Source: Providencia zhijiangensis
GTDB taxonomy: Bacteria > Pseudomonadota > Gammaproteobacteria > Enterobacterales > Enterobacteriaceae
NCBI RefSeq assembly: GCF_030315915.2
Contig: NZ_CP135990.1
Coordinates: 2,294,001-2,358,000, forward strand
Reading direction: 5' to 3'
Length of the DNA: 64,000 bases
Position 1 is the stretch's first letter; the number at the start of each line of letters is the position of its first letter. Under the pieces are notes generated by a model, which had not been told where the DNA came from, searched no databases, and worked only from the letters and a program-made list of their open reading frames with translations. Below are positions 1-10,725 of this stretch, piece by piece. The position numbers and the translations under genes were made by a program.

Positions 1-855
1 TCGACTCAAACAGCCATTATTATATTCACTATTGTTGGTGGTGCTGTGGTCTGTGTGGGAACACACTCTGTTGATTTTATTAACCGTATTCTTTTTACTG
101 CTAAGACGATTTTCTTAGTGATCATGCTTGCCGTTATGATGCCTCATGCCGAGGCGGTTAACCTAAGCACGATGCCACTCGAAAAAGGCCTTATACTCGC
201 CGCGGTTCCCGTGATTTTTACCTCTTTTGGGTTCCATGGAAGCGTACCGAGTTTAGTCAATTACATGAATGGTGATGTACGCAAGCTGCGTATCATTTTC
301 ATTACAGGGAGTGCAATTCCTCTGGTTGCCTACATTTTATGGCAAATTGCGACTCTCGGCGCTATCCCATCAAATACATTTATGGGGATCCTTGCTCAAT
401 CATCCGGTTTAAATGGGTTATTAACTGCTATCCGTGATGTAGTTGCCACTCCACGCGTGAATATGGCCGTGGCCCTGTTTATGGATTTAGCGTTGGCGAC
501 TTCGTTCTTAGGTGTGGCTTTAGGTTTGTTTGATTACCTTGCAGACTTATTTAAGCGCAGCAATGATTTTATTGGTCGTGCGCAAACCACGCTGCTGACC
601 TTCGTACCACCGTTACTTGCCGCCCTATTCTTTAGTAGCTTTGTACAGGCATTAACTTACGCCGCTGTCGCATTATCAGTCCTAGCATTAATCATACCGG
701 CACTGTTAACCATGCGCGTACGCAAGTTAGAAGCCAATGGCATTTACCGCGTCAAAGGCGGCACCCCAATCCTCACTTTAGTTCTGCTGTGCGGTATCGC
801 GGTCATCGCCATCCAGTTCGCCATCGTGGCCGGCTTCCTACCAAACGTAGGTTAA
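1..855 (+). CDS. tyrP: tyrosine-specific transporter TyrP (3' part)
   Basis: Inner-membrane aromatic amino acid:H+ symporter of the HAAAP family (with Mtr and AroP-type relatives). The frame is open from base 1, so the start lies outside the window; about 284 codons remain of a family length near 400, so roughly the first third is missing. Several long hydrophobic segments are visible. The stretch [16 protein letters not shown] and the C-terminal YRVKGG segment followed by a last membrane helix closely match E. coli TyrP as I remember it, better than Mtr. The gene ends at a TAA followed by a strong hairpin terminator. TyrP is the best call; Mtr is the alternative. Confidence 0.85.
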   Translation, partial: STQTAIIIFTIVGGAVVCVGTHSVDFINRILFTAKTIFLVIMLAVMMPHAEAVNLSTMPLEKGLILAAVPVIFTSFGFHGSVPSLVNYMNGDVRKLRIIFITGSAIPLVAYILWQIATLGAIPSNTFMGILAQSSGLNGLLTAIRDVVATPRVNMAVALFMDLALATSFLGVALGLFDYLADLFKRSNDFIGRAQTTLLTFVPPLLAALFFSSFVQALTYAAVALSVLALIIPALLTMRVRKLEANGIYRVKGGTPILTLVLLCGIAVIAIQFAIVAGFLPNVG

Positions 856-891
856 TTCCCACGCAATTCATAACTACAAAATTCCACACAT

Positions 892-926
892 AAAAAAACA
901 CCCCAAATTGGGGTGTTTTTGTTTTT
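892..926. terminator. bidirectional rho-independent terminator between tyrP and yfaZ
   Basis: A-run, then the stem ACACCCC / GGGGTGT with an AAATT loop, then a T-run. It is flanked by A's on the left and T's on the right, so it can stop tyrP transcripts and also minus-strand transcripts from the yfaZ side. Confidence 0.85.
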
Positions 927-979
927 GCTTTTGAAAAACTGAACACAGCTATTTTTCAAAATATAACGAGCACTAGCGT

Positions 980-1106
980 TATTCTCTAAATAGTTTGAAT
1001 TGTGGCTAGGCGGCAAACGAGGATATCTTGGGGAGCATACATGAGTATGTGACCCGAGTAGCCGAGTGCGGCCAACAACGCCACAAATCAAAATATGACG
1101 AGAATA
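980..1106. repeat. ERIC (IRU) element, 127 bp
   Basis: Enterobacterial repetitive intergenic consensus element. The core carries the imperfect palindrome around GGAGCATACATGAGTATGTG and the flanks GCTAGGCGGCAA and GCCAACAACG, as in the ERIC consensus. The ends form an inverted repeat (TATTCTC at 980 and GAGAATA at 1100-1106), giving exactly the canonical 127 bp. It abuts the stop codon of the yfaZ-like gene (1107-1109, minus strand), so it would be transcribed in that gene's 3' UTR. A second, diverged copy lies at 46932-47060. Confidence 0.9.
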
Positions 1107-1649
1107 TTAGAATGATAGGCCGGCACCCACATACCACCCATCTGCAAGTTTCTCATTACGATCATCATGCGCGCCTTTCATCTCAATCAGACGATAACCC
1201 GCATCAACCGACAGCGGTTTAAACACGGTGTAACGCGCACCTGCTTTCGCTTCCATGTAGGATTTGCTGCCTGAAGTCAGTGATTCTGGTGCGCCATACG
1301 CTTCACCGTAGAAACTTAATGATGGCAGTGCTTGCCAGCTTAAGCCGCCGCCTAATGCAGCCGCTGCACCATCTGAACCATCTTCAGGAGATAAATACAG
1401 TGCTTTACCGCCAACATAGGCATTAATTGGACCTAATGGCAGGCCAAACGTTGCACCTAGGCTACCTAGCTGACCATTGTGATCGCTGCGCGCCCATGAG
1501 CCATTAAATGCTAAACCAGAACCTTGAGTACCAAAACCACCGCTTAATTCGGTAAAGTGCTCACCTGCACTGAAATCAGCAGAAATTGCTTGAGCAGCAC
1601 CCATATAAAATGCAGAGGTCGCTGCAACAGCTAAAAGAACTTTGCACAT
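1107..1649 (-). CDS. yfaZ: YfaZ-family outer membrane protein
   Basis: 180-residue secreted beta-barrel protein of the YfaZ family, function unknown. An N-terminal signal peptide ends near AQA (about residue 19). The rest alternates short amphipathic strands with Gly turns (LGPINAYVGGKALYLSPEDG, AGYRLIEMKG) and ends in an aromatic residue (GLSF), as outer-membrane barrels do. An ATG lies six bases further upstream, but the AGGA ribosome site is seven bases before the ATG at 1647-1649, which also gives the usual family length; I chose that start. It is a single gene, convergent with tyrP and divergent from katA, and an ERIC element begins right after the stop. Confidence 0.85.
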   Translation of the reverse strand: MCKVLLAVAATSAFYMGAAQAISADFSAGEHFTELSGGFGTQGSGLAFNGSWARSDHNGQLGSLGATFGLPLGPINAYVGGKALYLSPEDGSDGAAAALGGGLSWQALPSLSFYGEAYGAPESLTSGSKSYMEAKAGARYTVFKPLSVDAGYRLIEMKGAHDDRNEKLADGWYVGAGLSF

Positions 1650-1655
1650 TATCAT

Positions 1656-1984
1656 TTCCTTTATTATTAAAAATTAAAGTATCGTGACGATGTTACGTGA
1701 TTTAGTGCACGTACTCAGTCTTTTTTGCTTAAATTTACGTTAGAACACCGTTTAACGCACAATAAGTGAAATTCATCAGTGATTTACTTCAATTTAATTC
1801 TTCATTTCCTGACTAAACTTCTTACTATGATTACAGTGATTGGTCAGAGCGATTAGATAATTAATTCTTTGCTTATTATACTGTTCATCAAGTTTATTAT
1901 AGAGATGAAGTGATATTCTACAAATATTCATCCAGTTAGTTACTTTTGTGTAGTCTATAAATCTAATAGCTTGGGAGTATTGTG
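1656..1984. other. intergenic region between divergent yfaZ and katA
   Basis: About 330 bases with no gene. They must hold the promoters of both divergent genes. I see a dyad TACGTG (1694-1699) / CACGTA (1708-1713) near the yfaZ side and TATACT-like -10 candidates about 100 bases before katA. I could not identify a convincing OxyR site by eye. Confidence 0.5.
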
Positions 1985-3424
1985 ATGAAAAAAAGAGGTC
2001 TAACTACCGCTTCAGGCGCACCTGTAGTGGATAACAATAACGTGATGACTGCGGGCAAACGTGGCCCGATGCTGTTGCAAGATGTTTGGTTTTTGGAAAA
2101 GCTCGCCCACTTCGATCGTGAAGTGATCCCAGAGCGCCGTATGCACGCTAAGGGTTCAGGCGCATTCGGTACTTTCACGGTCACCCATGACATTACCCGC
2201 TATACCCGTGCTAAATTATTCAGTGAAATTGGCAAAAAAACTGATTTATTTGTCCGCTTCTCCACCGTAGCAGGTGAACGTGGTGCCGCTGATGCCGAGC
2301 GCGATATTCGTGGTTTTGCCATGAAATTTTATACCGAAGAAGGTAACTGGGATATGGTGGGCAACAACACCCCTGTATTCTATCTGCGTGACCCGCTGAA
2401 ATTTCCAGACTTAAACCACGTCGTTAAACGCTGCCCTTACACCAATATGCGTAGTGCAGCCTATAAATGGGATTTCTTCTCTCATTTACCTGAAGCACTG
2501 CATCAATTAACCATTGATGTGAGCGACCGTGGATTACCAAAAAGCTATCGCTTTATGCATGGCTTTGGTAGCCATACCTATAGCTTTATCAATGCGAATA
2601 ACGAACGTTTTTGGGTGAAATTCCACTTCCGTAGCCAGCAAGGTATCGAAAACCTTATGGATGACGAAGCAGAAGCGCTGATTGGTAAAGATCGTGAAAG
2701 CTCTCAACGTGACCTGTTCGATGCTATCCAACGTAAAGAATATCCTCGCTGGAACTTACAGATTCAGATCATGCCAGAAAAAGAGGCGTCAACCGTCCCT
2801 TATAACCCATTTGATCTAACCAAAGTGTGGCCACACAAAGATTATCCATTGATTGATGTGGGATATTTTGAACTGAACCGTAACCCAGATAACTATTTCT
2901 CAGATGTGGAACAAGCGGCATTTAGCCCTGCGAATATCGTTCCGGGAATTGGGTTCTCTCCAGACAAAATGCTGCAAGGTCGCTTATTCTCTTACGGGGA
3001 TACTCAGCGTTACCGTTTAGGTATTAACCACTATCAAATTCCAGTGAATGCGCCACGCTGCCCATTCCACAATTATCATCGTGATGGTGCAATGCGCGTT
3101 GATGGCAATAGCAGCAATACCGTAACCTATGAGCCAAACAGCGCAGGTATGTTCCAAGAACAACCGGACTACAGCGAACCGCCATTATCCATCGAAGGTG
3201 CGGCTGATCACTGGAATCACCGTGAAGATGAAGATTACTTCAGCCAGCCTCGTGCACTGTATGAATTGCTGGACGATGCCGAACATCAACGTATGTTCCA
3301 ACGTTTAGCAGGTGAGCTGATTGAAGCGTCAGAAGAGACACAAAAACGTCAAATCGAGTTGTTTAAGAAAGTACACCCAGAATACGGCGCGGGTGTTGAA
3401 AAAGCGTTGAATGCACTGAAATAA
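1985..3424 (+). CDS. katA: catalase KatA (monofunctional haem catalase)
   Basis: Converts H2O2 to water and oxygen in the cytoplasm; small-subunit haem catalase of clade 3, 479 residues. The sequence is very close to the crystallised Proteus mirabilis catalase as I recall it. Distal-side His54 (RRMHAKGSG) and Asn127 ([12 protein letters not shown]) and the haem-ligand Tyr near residue 337 ([13 protein letters not shown]) are present, so the enzyme should be active. A GTG lies one codon upstream, but GGGAG (1973-1977) is seven bases before the ATG at 1985. It is a single gene with its own terminator. OxyR control is plausible from other KatA genes but is not shown here. Confidence 0.95.
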   Translation: MKKRGLTTASGAPVVDNNNVMTAGKRGPMLLQDVWFLEKLAHFDREVIPERRMHAKGSGAFGTFTVTHDITRYTRAKLFSEIGKKTDLFVRFSTVAGERGAADAERDIRGFAMKFYTEEGNWDMVGNNTPVFYLRDPLKFPDLNHVVKRCPYTNMRSAAYKWDFFSHLPEALHQLTIDVSDRGLPKSYRFMHGFGSHTYSFINANNERFWVKFHFRSQQGIENLMDDEAEALIGKDRESSQRDLFDAIQRKEYPRWNLQIQIMPEKEASTVPYNPFDLTKVWPHKDYPLIDVGYFELNRNPDNYFSDVEQAAFSPANIVPGIGFSPDKMLQGRLFSYGDTQRYRLGINHYQIPVNAPRCPFHNYHRDGAMRVDGNSSNTVTYEPNSAGMFQEQPDYSEPPLSIEGAADHWNHREDEDYFSQPRALYELLDDAEHQRMFQRLAGELIEASEETQKRQIELFKKVHPEYGAGVEKALNALK

Positions 3425-3446
3425 ACAAGCATTTCCTGTTATAACC

Positions 3447-3474
3447 AAGCGCTAGAGCTTTCTAGCGCTTTTTA
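3447..3474. terminator. terminator between convergent katA and menE
   Basis: Perfect 10-bp stem AAGCGCTAGA / TCTAGCGCTT with a GCTT loop, followed by a T-run on the plus strand. It serves katA and may also stop the men operon coming from the other side. Confidence 0.85.
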
Positions 3475-3481
3475 TCTATTC

Positions 3482-3520
3482 CTTAATTAATTCCACGCTT
3501 AATTAATTCCACGCTTAATT
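3482..3520. repeat. 16-bp tandem repeat, 2.4 copies
   Basis: CTTAATTAATTCCACG occurs at 3482-3497 and 3498-3513, followed by the partial copy CTTAATT. It fills the gap between the katA terminator and the menE stop. Confidence 0.9.
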
Positions 3521-3522
3521 CA

Positions 3523-4941
3523 TCACTGTCTTTGTGTTAACACCCACTGCTTTACTTGCTGGCGAGACACTTTAATTCCCCCGGCTTTCAATTCAGGATC
3601 TAAACGATAAAACGCCATTGGGAATTGATATGGGGCTAATTTATCTTTTAACCAATCCGCCAGCATGTTCAAGTCGATTGATTCATTAGCTTCGATCACT
3701 GCCACTGGACGCTGCCCAAATTGCACATCATCAACAGGAACAATAAAGCTTTGGTGCACATCAGGATGCGCATTGATCACCGCTTCAATATCTTCCGGCT
3801 GCACACACTCCCCACCACTGATAAACAGATTATCCAAACGGCCTAAAACCTGATATTCACCATCAATAAAGGCGCCTTTGTCATTGGTTTTAAACCAGCC
3901 ATCCACTAAATTTAAAGGATGTAATTGCCCATCAAACCAATACCCTAAGGATTGGCTGTCCGACTGAATTTGAATTTCATCATCCACCAGCCGTACTTGT
4001 TTACCCGTTAACGGAAGCCCCACGCCTTTCTTACCATCTGTACGTTTAGCACACACGGTTGACGCCATTTCCGTCATACCATAACCGCTCCAGCAGACAA
4101 TACCACGCTGCTCGGCTAGCGCCGTTAAACTGGTTGGGATCATGGCGCCACCCAACAACACTTCTTTTAACGAAATATTTAATGGCATCTCGTCATTCAG
4201 TAACCGCCATAGCTGAGTCGGCACTAATGATGCATGGGTGACACCCTGTAATGCCTCTGGCAATGGTGTAGAACGAATAGCGAGTTTTGCACCACTCAGT
4301 AACCAACGCCATACAATCCCTTGCCCTGAAACGTGAAATAACGGCAACGAGAGTAACCAGCAATCCTCTTGCTGATAATTCATGGCATTCAGTACGCCAG
4401 CCGCACTGTTCAAATGAGCCGAAACACTGTGTACTGCCGCTTTAGGTAACCCTGTTGAACCTGAAGTTAAAATTAACGTTGCAGGTTGCTCAGCGATTTT
4501 CTGAAAACTCACCGAAGGGAAATCATCATATTCAATAAAATGAGAATAAAGCTGGTGATCCAAATGGCGATAATCTGCTAACGCGTTCTGCTCATCGGTA
4601 AAATCAATCACTGCACCAATATCAAGATGCGGTAATAATTCATTTAATAACCGCTCAGGAAGGCGAGGATTGAGAGGCAAAACTTTCGCCCCACAAGCTA
4701 ACAATGCCAATTGACTGAGTAGCAGTTCGACGGAGTTTTTACCGCGCAAAGCGACACATTGCCCTTCTTGCACACCTTGCATCGTAAAGTAAGTGACTAA
4801 ATCGGCAATCTGCTGATTTAACGCCGCCCACGTTACCGATTCGGTATCCGTAAAAAGTGCGATGTTATTTGGTTGAAGACTGGCCCAATGCTGCCAAGGC
4901 CAGTCGGTAAAGCGGCTAGACGATGATGCTAACTCTGCCAT
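3523..4941 (-). CDS. menE: o-succinylbenzoate--CoA ligase MenE
   Basis: Adenylate-forming ligase that activates o-succinylbenzoate with ATP and CoA for menaquinone synthesis; cytoplasmic, 472 residues. The AMP-binding P-loop [15 protein letters not shown] lies near residues 158-172; [11 protein letters not shown] (motif around the Thr-Glu pair), the hinge region [12 protein letters not shown] and a C-terminal catalytic Lys region (GGIKVSRQQ) follow in order. It is the last gene of the men operon; its ATG overlaps the end of menC by 13 bases, so the two are probably translationally coupled. Confidence 0.95.
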   Translation of the reverse strand: MAELASSSSRFTDWPWQHWASLQPNNIALFTDTESVTWAALNQQIADLVTYFTMQGVQEGQCVALRGKNSVELLLSQLALLACGAKVLPLNPRLPERLLNELLPHLDIGAVIDFTDEQNALADYRHLDHQLYSHFIEYDDFPSVSFQKIAEQPATLILTSGSTGLPKAAVHSVSAHLNSAAGVLNAMNYQQEDCWLLSLPLFHVSGQGIVWRWLLSGAKLAIRSTPLPEALQGVTHASLVPTQLWRLLNDEMPLNISLKEVLLGGAMIPTSLTALAEQRGIVCWSGYGMTEMASTVCAKRTDGKKGVGLPLTGKQVRLVDDEIQIQSDSQSLGYWFDGQLHPLNLVDGWFKTNDKGAFIDGEYQVLGRLDNLFISGGECVQPEDIEAVINAHPDVHQSFIVPVDDVQFGQRPVAVIEANESIDLNMLADWLKDKLAPYQFPMAFYRLDPELKAGGIKVSRQQVKQWVLTQRQ

Positions 4942-5900
4942 ACAACGGTCAGCTCATCTAACTGTTGAACAGGAATTTGGCATTGTGGCCAAGGCCTCAC
5001 TAACTGAGATTGGATCAGTGAAACCGTATCTAAACCAGGGATGGTGTTCGGTGTTAACCAATTTGCGACCCGCGCCAATTGGGTTAAACCAAAGCTACTT
5101 TCGATGGAGGAACTGATCACGGCTTGCATCCCTAACTGATGAGCTTGTTCCACCAAACTACGGCAATAACTCAAGCTGCCCGTTAAGGTCGGCTTAATGA
5201 TAATCGCCGCCACACCCGGCTGTGCTTCAACCTTGAAGCCTTCTTCACGCACACTTTCATCCCATGCGATAGCGATGCCAGTCTCCGCGGAAAATTGCAA
5301 AGATTCCTCACGGGTTTTACATGGCTCTTCAAGGAACGCAATTCGTGCACGGTAATCTGGATTCACATATTTAGCAAAGCCATCTGCTTTTGCTCGAGTC
5401 CAGCTACGGTTAGCATCTAAACGCAGCTTTAGCTCAGGCACCGCTTCCAATAATAAGTTTGCCACCATGCCATCACGTACCGCTTCGTACAGCCCCACTT
5501 TCACTTTGGCGACTTTTTCCCCGTCCATGGCATCGAGACTTAGGATCAGGTCATCAGGGTCACCGCTGCATAATGGCGCTTTACGATAATCCGCTTGTTG
5601 TGGAAGCTCACCGGTCAGCTCTGCTAATGCACAGCTACAGCCAAAGGCAACTGAAGGTAAATGGCTTGGCGTCATTGTGCCTTCATTCACCCATTCATCT
5701 AGCCATGCGATGGTGTCTGCGGTTGCTTCTTCCAAGGTTTCACGGCTAAATTCTGGCAGAGGTGAAATTTCCCCCCAGCCTTCGCTATCCCCATCTTGTA
5801 AACACACCAAAAGTCCATCACGGGTTTTTAGTCGTTGATAGCGAAGGATAACGCCTGCCTCCATCGGCAGGCTGAACGAGTAAAGTTTGGCTTTTCTCAT
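4929..5900 (-). CDS. menC: o-succinylbenzoate synthase MenC
   Basis: Enolase-superfamily dehydratase converting SHCHC to o-succinylbenzoate in menaquinone synthesis; 323 residues. Superfamily residues are visible: the KVKVG lysines, LRLDANRSW and FLEEP (metal ligands), IAWDES (third ligand) and IIKPTLTGS (second lysine). Its ATG shares one base with the menB stop (TAATG), which indicates tight coupling. Length and motif order are normal for the enterobacterial enzyme. Confidence 0.95.
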   Translation of the reverse strand: MRKAKLYSFSLPMEAGVILRYQRLKTRDGLLVCLQDGDSEGWGEISPLPEFSRETLEEATADTIAWLDEWVNEGTMTPSHLPSVAFGCSCALAELTGELPQQADYRKAPLCSGDPDDLILSLDAMDGEKVAKVKVGLYEAVRDGMVANLLLEAVPELKLRLDANRSWTRAKADGFAKYVNPDYRARIAFLEEPCKTREESLQFSAETGIAIAWDESVREEGFKVEAQPGVAAIIIKPTLTGSLSYCRSLVEQAHQLGMQAVISSSIESSFGLTQLARVANWLTPNTIPGLDTVSLIQSQLVRPWPQCQIPVQQLDELTVVWQS

Positions 5901-6757
5901 TATGGGTTACGCTTATATTTAGAGAAATCTGGCGCACGTTTTTCGTTGAATGCGTTACGCCCTTCTTGGCCTTCATCTGTCATATAGAACAGCATCGTTG
6001 CGTTACCCGCTAGCTCTTGCAGACCCGCTTGACCATCACAATCAGCGTTCAGTGCTGCTTTCAAGCAACGTAATGCCATTGGGCTGTTTTCCAGCATTTC
6101 ACGGCACCAGCGTACGGTTTCTTTTTCTAAGTCAGCATAAGGGACAACGGTGTTTACCAGACCCATGTCTAACGCTTCTTGGGCATTGTATTGACGGCAC
6201 AGGAACCAAATTTCACGGGCTTTCTTTTGACCGACGATACGCGCCATATAAGATGCGCCCCAACCGCCATCAAACGAGCCAACTTTAGGGCCGGTTTGAC
6301 CGAAAATCGCGTTATCGGCTGCGATAGTTAAATCACACATCATATGTAAAACGTGACCGCCACCGATAGAGAAACCAGCAACCATTGCCACGACAGGTTT
6401 TGGACAGGTACGAATTTGACGTTGGAAATCTAATACGTTCAGATGGTGCGTACCGCTTTCATCGCGATACCCGCCGTAGTCACCACGGATTTTCTGGTCA
6501 CCACCTGCACAGAAGGCTTTTTCGCCTTCACCCGTTAGGATGATAGTCCCGATATGGTCGTCATAACGCGCGTCTGACAATGCTTGGATCATCTCTTTCA
6601 CGGTTTGAGGACGGAATGCATTGCGCACTTCAGGGCGGTTAATGGTAATTTTAGCAATCCCTTCAGGGGATTTGTGATATCGAATATCGTCAAAACCTTC
6701 TGAGCAATCTTGCCACTCAATCGGTGCGTACAGTTTTTCTTCGCTTGGATAAATCAT
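5900..6757 (-). CDS. menB: 1,4-dihydroxy-2-naphthoyl-CoA synthase MenB
   Basis: Crotonase-fold ring-closing enzyme of menaquinone synthesis, 285 residues, hexameric in relatives. The oxyanion-hole and active-site segments [23 protein letters not shown] and [16 protein letters not shown] are intact; the QTG segment is the bicarbonate site of type I MenB. A TTG two codons upstream is open, but AAGGA sits eight bases before the ATG at 6757, which matches the E. coli start. It lies 12 bases after menH in the operon. Confidence 0.95.
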   Translation of the reverse strand: MIYPSEEKLYAPIEWQDCSEGFDDIRYHKSPEGIAKITINRPEVRNAFRPQTVKEMIQALSDARYDDHIGTIILTGEGEKAFCAGGDQKIRGDYGGYRDESGTHHLNVLDFQRQIRTCPKPVVAMVAGFSIGGGHVLHMMCDLTIAADNAIFGQTGPKVGSFDGGWGASYMARIVGQKKAREIWFLCRQYNAQEALDMGLVNTVVPYADLEKETVRWCREMLENSPMALRCLKAALNADCDGQAGLQELAGNATMLFYMTDEGQEGRNAFNEKRAPDFSKYKRNP

Positions 6758-6769
6758 TATCAAGTTCCT

Positions 6770-7552
6770 TTAACCACAGTGTGATAAAAAATAGTGGAGT
6801 GCAGCTGCATAATGTTGGGGATTTTCCCGATGAGCATTATGCCCTGCATTCTCAATTAGCGTAAACGGCAATGCATATTGTTGCGAAACGCCTCGAAATT
6901 TTTGGTCTTTCTCACCGCAAAAATAGCAGTAAGGGACCGATAATTGCTTTAGTGACTCGACTAAAAATGGTTGTTTGGATAACGACGTGTTTTCCAACAT
7001 ATCGGCAACCGCCAATGGGTTATTTTGACCTCGGAGTGCTACCAGCTTTTCACGTTGGGCAAGAGTAAGGTCGGCAAAAACCGCTTGTTGATACCAGTCA
7101 TTCAAAACCTGTTCGATAGGCTGATGTCGAAAACGTTCGGCCCAGCGATGGTCGTTATCCGCACGCGCAATACGTTCTTGTTCACTCTGTAAACCAACGT
7201 TGCCCCCTTCTATCACCAAGCCTTGTAGCCCTTTATGAGCGCTAAAGCAGGCAAAGTGCATCGCTAAGCGTGCACCGAGCGAATAGCCAATCAACACAAA
7301 TTGTGAAGCCGAGTAATGCGCTAACAGCTGAGTCAGTTGCTTGTCAAAATCTATAAAGCCTTGGCAATCGATGCTGTGTGAATCACCATGCCCCGGCAAA
7401 TCGACCACTAAACGCGGATAATTGGGGCAAGCCTCAACAATCGATGACCAATCATCGTGACTACCTAATAAACCATGAAGGAAAACTAACCACGGTGTTT
7501 TTTCGCCGTTGGCAGGCTGTTCCTGACTCGGATAATAGTGCGCCGCTAGCAC
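6770..7552 (-). CDS. menH: SHCHC synthase MenH (alpha/beta hydrolase)
   Basis: Eliminates pyruvate from SEPHCHC to give SHCHC in menaquinone synthesis; 260 residues, alpha/beta-hydrolase fold. The nucleophile elbow GYSLG places Ser at about residue 91, [10 protein letters not shown] forms the oxyanion region and a C-terminal [11 protein letters not shown] gives the catalytic His. The start is GTG at 7552 and overlaps the end of menD by seven bases (GTGCTAG), so translation is likely coupled to menD. Confidence 0.93.
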   Translation of the reverse strand: MLAAHYYPSQEQPANGEKTPWLVFLHGLLGSHDDWSSIVEACPNYPRLVVDLPGHGDSHSIDCQGFIDFDKQLTQLLAHYSASQFVLIGYSLGARLAMHFACFSAHKGLQGLVIEGGNVGLQSEQERIARADNDHRWAERFRHQPIEQVLNDWYQQAVFADLTLAQREKLVALRGQNNPLAVADMLENTSLSKQPFLVESLKQLSVPYCYFCGEKDQKFRGVSQQYALPFTLIENAGHNAHRENPQHYAAALHYFLSHCG

Positions 7553-9225
7553 GGTAAACTTTCCACGTCTTGCAGTAGCTGTTTGAGTGTTCGGGCACCT
7601 TCATCCCCATCAACCACTAACTCAATCAGCAGTGTACCGTGTTGCTTGAGCCAGAATTCTTGCACTGTCTCTTTTAAGCTCGACCAATCTGTTGGCGCGC
7701 AGTATTGCAGACCAAACATCATCGCCGCACCTTCAAAGCTCACATTTTGTGGCATGCAATAATAGTTTTGGCGAGCTTCAGGGGAGGTTGGCAGCATCGA
7801 GAAAATTTGTCCGCCATTATTGTTTACTATAATCAATACGCTAGGAGCTGAAGGTTCACGCAACAATGCCAAACTGTTTAAGTCATACAAGGCAGAGATA
7901 TCCCCGACGATACCGAGTATTGGCTTCGCTGTTGCTCGCTGTACGCCAGCCATCGTCGAGATCAACCCATCGATACCACTGGCGCCACGGTTACTAAATA
8001 CCGGGTAACCCGCAGGCAATTGAGCCAGTGCATCAATTAAACGCACAATTAAGCTATTCCCCACGAAAAGTTGCCCGCGAGGCGGGAGAAGCTCAGGGAG
8101 TTGATGCGCTACCGCAGCTTCAGAAAACTGGTTTTGCAGCTGAGTTTGAACATGTCGCAAGGTACGATTTGTTAAGTCCATTAAGCCTTCGCACCATGTA
8201 CCGCGCGGCTGAGCTTGATGTTGCTCTATCCACCCTTTTACACTGCAAGTGAGCTTACGGCCCTGATGGCTGGCAGGATCTAAACGCCCAGGGATGGTAT
8301 CAATTATCCAGTACTCTTGAGGATGACACTGGCTTTGCCACTGTAATGCGCGTTTTCCTGTTATGCTGGAGCCAAATTGAACCACTAATTCTGCTTCATC
8401 TAACCACGCTTTGGCGTTTGGGTGCTGTAACCATAAATCAGCACATGGATAAGGTTGTCCAGTCTGAGAGAGCACATCACCGATAACTGGCCAGCCAAGT
8501 TCTGCAGCCCATTTTGCAACAAGCTCGCCATCACTGCTGCTCATACGCCCAGCGATAACGACCCCTTTTTTCTGGCGCCAAAAATACCAATCCGCCACCA
8601 ATGCGACTGTGTGAGTCGGAGGTTCACTTAACCACGGGTGAGACGATTGCCACCAATCACCTAAACTCGCTTGCCACTCAGCTTCCCCTTCCGTTTCACC
8701 ATATAATGGTTCAGCAAAAGGACAGTTCACATGAAATGCACCATGGCGTAACTGATTCATACCGTTATCTAGCGCAGAAACCAACCATTTCGCTGAAATA
8801 TCGCGAGTAGGTCTTGGTAACATGAGATTTTCAAACGGATGACTAGCAAAAATATGGGTTTGGCGGATAGCCTGATTGGCACCACAGTCAATTAATTCTG
8901 GTGGCCTATCTGCTGTGAGGAAAATGACTTTTTCCCCCGTTAATCCGGCTTCTATCAATGAGGGATACAGGTTAGCGACCGCCGTACCAGAGGTGACAAT
9001 CACGCCAACAGGTTCGCCACTCGCTTTCGCAAGCCCAAGAGCAAGATGGCCTAATCCGCGCTCATCAAAGTGCGTATGGCAATGAAGTTTTGCATTATTT
9101 GCAGCAGCTAACGTTAACGGCGTGGAGCGAGAGCCGGGAGCAATACAGATATTTTTCATTCCGTGGCGGGCTAGCGCCTCAATAATTACCTCAGCCCAAC
9201 GGAGATTAAATGCTGAATTCGACAT
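7546..9225 (-). CDS. menD: SEPHCHC synthase MenD (ThDP enzyme)
   Basis: Thiamine-diphosphate enzyme that adds 2-oxoglutarate to isochorismate, the first committed step to menaquinone; 559 residues. It has the N-terminal pyrimidine-binding domain with the catalytic Glu in [13 protein letters not shown], the middle domain, and a C-terminal PP domain with the Mg/ThDP motif [11 protein letters not shown]. The ATG at 9225 has only a weak ribosome site. It is separated from menF by about 155 bases, the longest gap in this operon, so an internal promoter is possible but I could not pick one. Confidence 0.95.
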   Translation of the reverse strand: MSNSAFNLRWAEVIIEALARHGMKNICIAPGSRSTPLTLAAANNAKLHCHTHFDERGLGHLALGLAKASGEPVGVIVTSGTAVANLYPSLIEAGLTGEKVIFLTADRPPELIDCGANQAIRQTHIFASHPFENLMLPRPTRDISAKWLVSALDNGMNQLRHGAFHVNCPFAEPLYGETEGEAEWQASLGDWWQSSHPWLSEPPTHTVALVADWYFWRQKKGVVIAGRMSSSDGELVAKWAAELGWPVIGDVLSQTGQPYPCADLWLQHPNAKAWLDEAELVVQFGSSITGKRALQWQSQCHPQEYWIIDTIPGRLDPASHQGRKLTCSVKGWIEQHQAQPRGTWCEGLMDLTNRTLRHVQTQLQNQFSEAAVAHQLPELLPPRGQLFVGNSLIVRLIDALAQLPAGYPVFSNRGASGIDGLISTMAGVQRATAKPILGIVGDISALYDLNSLALLREPSAPSVLIIVNNNGGQIFSMLPTSPEARQNYYCMPQNVSFEGAAMMFGLQYCAPTDWSSLKETVQEFWLKQHGTLLIELVVDGDEGARTLKQLLQDVESLPC

Positions 9226-9381
9226 AATGTGCTCGGTAAATTATTCATGATGCTGAGTGTAATAGGATTGAGAAAAATTTCTTGATCTCAAAACAATTTT
9301 TCATGAACTAATTGAAAATAAAAAAGAAATAACCATTTTAGCTATAGGGTTTTTAGCCTGTTTTTCATTGTGCTTGGTTTT

Positions 9382-10725
9382 TCATTGCGTTTTCAGTAAG
9401 GATTTTAGCCCAGCCGCTTTGTTTTCAATTTCTTCCCACTCTTGCTCGGGATCTGAACCGCTCACAATCCCTGCGCCTGAATAGAGGGAAATTTGGGCGC
9501 CATCAATTTGAGCACAACGCAGCGAAACCGCAAACTCACTGCGATTTAAACTGATAAAGCCACCTGTTCCAGCATACCACCCACGAGAAAATGGCTCGTG
9601 CTCAGCAAGGAATTCACGGGCAACGCGACGGGGTAAACCACATACCGCTGCTGTCGGTTGTAAACGCTGCAAACAGTCACTGTCTGAAGGCGCTAGCAGC
9701 GTTGCTGCAATAGAGCGATATAAATGTTGGATTTTTCTCAGTCGGATCACCTTCGCGGGTGAAACATCAATACCTGTTACTGCACCTTGTAATTGCTGAC
9801 AAATATCATCAACCACCACTAAATTTTCATGCTGGTTTTTACTGTCTTCCATTAACCATTTGGCATTTTCAGCCGCAATCGAATCATCGACATGGTTCGC
9901 AACCGTGCCAGCTAATGCTTCAGAGTTAAGTTGAGTACCTTGGCGCAAGTAAAGACGCTCTGGCGTCGATGACATAAAGCCGGAATGCGCACTAAACGCC
10001 ATCATAAAATGGTAGCAATGGTGATTCACTTTTTGGCTAGCGGATAGAAACTCCGCCACAGTTATAGGCTGAGATAGAGACAATTTGGTTTCCCGTGCCA
10101 TCACCACCTTTTCCATTTTGCCTGCGCGCATATCGTGAATTGCCCCAGTGAGTAACGCACACCATTCATCATGATCGGGAATATGCTGCTGCCCAATGAT
10201 TTGAGTGGATAATGGGGATACATCGTTCGATACCGAATTTAGCTGCCGTACAAAGGCAATTGCGGCTTGGAGATCCTCAGCACCATCAATGTTTAGCGCA
10301 ACAGTCACCGTTGAGCGCAAGCGGAAGATTTCTAATCGAGGTAGAAAATAGAATGCGGATTCTCGCTTAAGGGTTTCACTGATACCTTCACCCACACCAT
10401 TCCAACCATTTAGCCCCCATAATCGCATATCAGGAATTTCAGTATGCTCGGAGATAAATTGCTCAGCATCCGTGATCGCATTAAATGATTTTACTGTGCC
10501 TAAAGCACTGCATTCCTCGGAACCAGTACGATGATACCAATAGAACTGAGGGTAGCTATCTTGAGACGATAACCACGCTAATCCCGGAAACGCCTCTTTT
10601 GCGTCCATCTTCCACGCTAAGCGGATATATTCGTTAGAATTGAGTACTAATGTAGACAAATGGGTCAGAATTTCAGCTAATAATTTATCAATTTTTGTTT
10701 TTGTCACTTTAGATTCCCACTGCAC
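9382..10725 (-). CDS. menF: isochorismate synthase MenF
   Basis: Isomerises chorismate to isochorismate at the entry of the menaquinone pathway; 447 residues, chorismate-binding (MST) fold. Typical motifs are present: KVVMARETKL, SSTPERLYLR, EALAGTVANH, QPTAAVCGLPR and YAGTGGFISL with GAGIVSGSDPEQEWEE near the end. No ATG is available near the N-terminus; the annotated start is GTG at 10725 without a clear ribosome site, and another GTG six codons later is possible. First gene of the men operon; its promoter must lie in the AT-rich region upstream shared with the toxin genes. Confidence 0.93.
   Translation of the reverse strand: MQWESKVTKTKIDKLLAEILTHLSTLVLNSNEYIRLAWKMDAKEAFPGLAWLSSQDSYPQFYWYHRTGSEECSALGTVKSFNAITDAEQFISEHTEIPDMRLWGLNGWNGVGEGISETLKRESAFYFLPRLEIFRLRSTVTVALNIDGAEDLQAAIAFVRQLNSVSNDVSPLSTQIIGQQHIPDHDEWCALLTGAIHDMRAGKMEKVVMARETKLSLSQPITVAEFLSASQKVNHHCYHFMMAFSAHSGFMSSTPERLYLRQGTQLNSEALAGTVANHVDDSIAAENAKWLMEDSKNQHENLVVVDDICQQLQGAVTGIDVSPAKVIRLRKIQHLYRSIAATLLAPSDSDCLQRLQPTAAVCGLPRRVAREFLAEHEPFSRGWYAGTGGFISLNRSEFAVSLRCAQIDGAQISLYSGAGIVSGSDPEQEWEEIENKAAGLKSLLKTQ

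Noticed and set aside
3482-3520. CRISPR-like repeat
   Set aside because: Repeats are contiguous without spacers; no cas gene in the window.
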